NCBI GenBank assembly: GCA_937873255.1
Contig: CALMVM010000151.1
Span: 1 to 6,712 of the forward strand
DNA length: 6,712 nt
DNA from: an uncultured Verrucomicrobiota bacterium
GTDB taxonomy: Bacteria; Verrucomicrobiota; Verrucomicrobiia; Chthoniobacterales; SZAS-18
Direction of reading: 5' to 3'
Shown: positions 6,187 to 6,712 of the stretch, in pieces
Numbering within the stretch: position 1 is the stretch's first letter
How the letters are laid out: each line of letters opens with the position of its first letter
Translations under genes and position numbers: made by a program
Notes under the pieces: generated by a model
Told to the model about the DNA's origin: nothing
Seen by the model: only the letters and a program-made list of their open reading frames with translations
Database searches by the model: none

Positions 6187-6712
6187 TCAGTCTTCGTCGA
6201 GAACGTTCCGGTACACCGCCATCAATTCCTCGGCGTTTTTCGTCCAGTCGAAGCTCCGGGCCCGTTCGATGGCCGGGAGCCGGAACCTGGCGCTGGCCGC
6301 CAGAGGATCGACGACCAGCTCGCGCATGGCGGCGGCCAGGGCTTCGGGGGAGCCATTTTCCGCCAGGATCGCCTGGTGGGCCGTGACTTCGGCCACCGCG
6401 CTGCTGTTCACGCCGATCACCGGGATGCCCAGTGCCATCCCCTCCAGGGGTGGCAGGCCGAACCCTTCGTAGATGGATGGGCACACCAGACCCACCGACG
6501 CCTTGAGGACGGAAGGCATCTCTTCGTGGGTCATGTAGCCGGCCACGACGACGCGCGGGGCGCCGGCCTCGCGCGCGAAGCGGCCCAACGGCTGCGTCGG
6601 TCCGATCAGCGCCAGGCTCATCTCGGGAACGTCGCGCGCGATCTCTTTCCAGGCCGACAGCAAATTGGCCACATTCTTGCGCCGGGTATACCCACCCACG
6701 TACGCCAGGAAA
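6187..6712 (-). CDS. GT4-family glycosyltransferase, C-terminal half only (cut by right window edge)
   Basis: The last 174 residues of a GT-B glycosyltransferase; the frame is open to the right edge and the N-terminal acceptor domain is outside the window. The visible part is the donor-binding Rossmann domain: FLAYVGGYTRRKNVANLLSA at 1-20 of the fragment (the typical first strand followed by the R-K-N donor-binding loop), MSLALIGP at 31-38, the E-X7-E motif YEGFGLPPLEGMALGIPVIG at 81-100 (E82, E90) and the closing helix with FDWTKNAEELMAVYRNVL at 154-171. A GTG at 6699 could be read as a start, but it falls inside the first strand of this domain, so it encodes an internal valine. The gene ends with TGA two bases before the AT3 start, which makes it the most upstream visible member of the operon. 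This fragment is complete enough to assign the family, but not donor specificity. Confidence 0.92.
   Translation of the reverse strand, partial: FLAYVGGYTRRKNVANLLSAWKEIARDVPEMSLALIGPTQPLGRFAREAGAPRVVVAGYMTHEEMPSVLKASVGLVCPSIYEGFGLPPLEGMALGIPVIGVNSSAVAEVTAHQAILAENGSPEALAAAMRELVVDPLAASARFRLPAIERARSFDWTKNAEELMAVYRNVLDED

Noticed and set aside
6185..6484. N-terminal extension of the first AT3 frame up to 6484
   Set aside because: It overlaps the upstream glycosyltransferase coding region, including its E-X7-E region, and does not look like protein; the ATG at 6184 follows the upstream stop by two bases.
6697..6699. GTG as a start codon for the right-edge glycosyltransferase
   Set aside because: The frame stays open to the edge, and the residues before it (FLAY) continue the first strand of the donor-binding domain, so the GTG is an internal valine codon.

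Overview
The window is one uninterrupted stretch of a polysaccharide (exopolysaccharide, capsule or O-antigen type) biosynthesis cluster. Every gene I can support is on the minus strand, so transcription runs from the right edge to the left edge. There are seven genes, two of them cut by the window edges, and almost no non-coding DNA: the only gap beyond two bases is 43 bases at 4969-5011.

In transcription order the genes are: the C-terminal half of a GT4-type glycosyltransferase (6187-6712); a membrane acyltransferase of the acyltransferase-3 (AT3) family (5012-6184); two GT4 glycosyltransferases (3913-4968 and 2726-3916); a second AT3 acyltransferase (1530-2729); a left-handed beta-helix (hexapeptide repeat) O-acetyltransferase (979-1530); and a TuaH-like glycosyltransferase whose C-terminus runs off the left edge (1-982). 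Four of the six junctions are stop/start overlaps of 4 or 1 bases and a fifth has a 2-base spacer, which indicates one mRNA with translational coupling.

The genes fit together as four sugar transferases that probably extend a lipid-linked repeat unit in the cytoplasm, one soluble acetyltransferase that probably decorates a sugar on the cytoplasmic side, and two integral membrane acyltransferases that probably acylate the glycan at or across the inner membrane. No flippase, polymerase, initiating sugar-phosphate transferase, export gene or nucleotide-sugar synthesis gene lies in the window, so the polymer type and its sugars cannot be named.

The DNA is GC-rich (most 60-base lines I counted by hand are 55-73% G+C) and most starts lack a strong Shine-Dalgarno sequence. 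This suits a high-GC Gram-negative-type bacterium, for example Verrucomicrobiota, Planctomycetota, Acidobacteriota or a high-GC proteobacterium; I cannot choose among them. I see no RNA gene, mobile element, CRISPR array, promoter or convincing terminator. The genes belong to known families; what stands out is the number of acyl-decorating enzymes in one operon, and I do not see evidence for an entirely new system.
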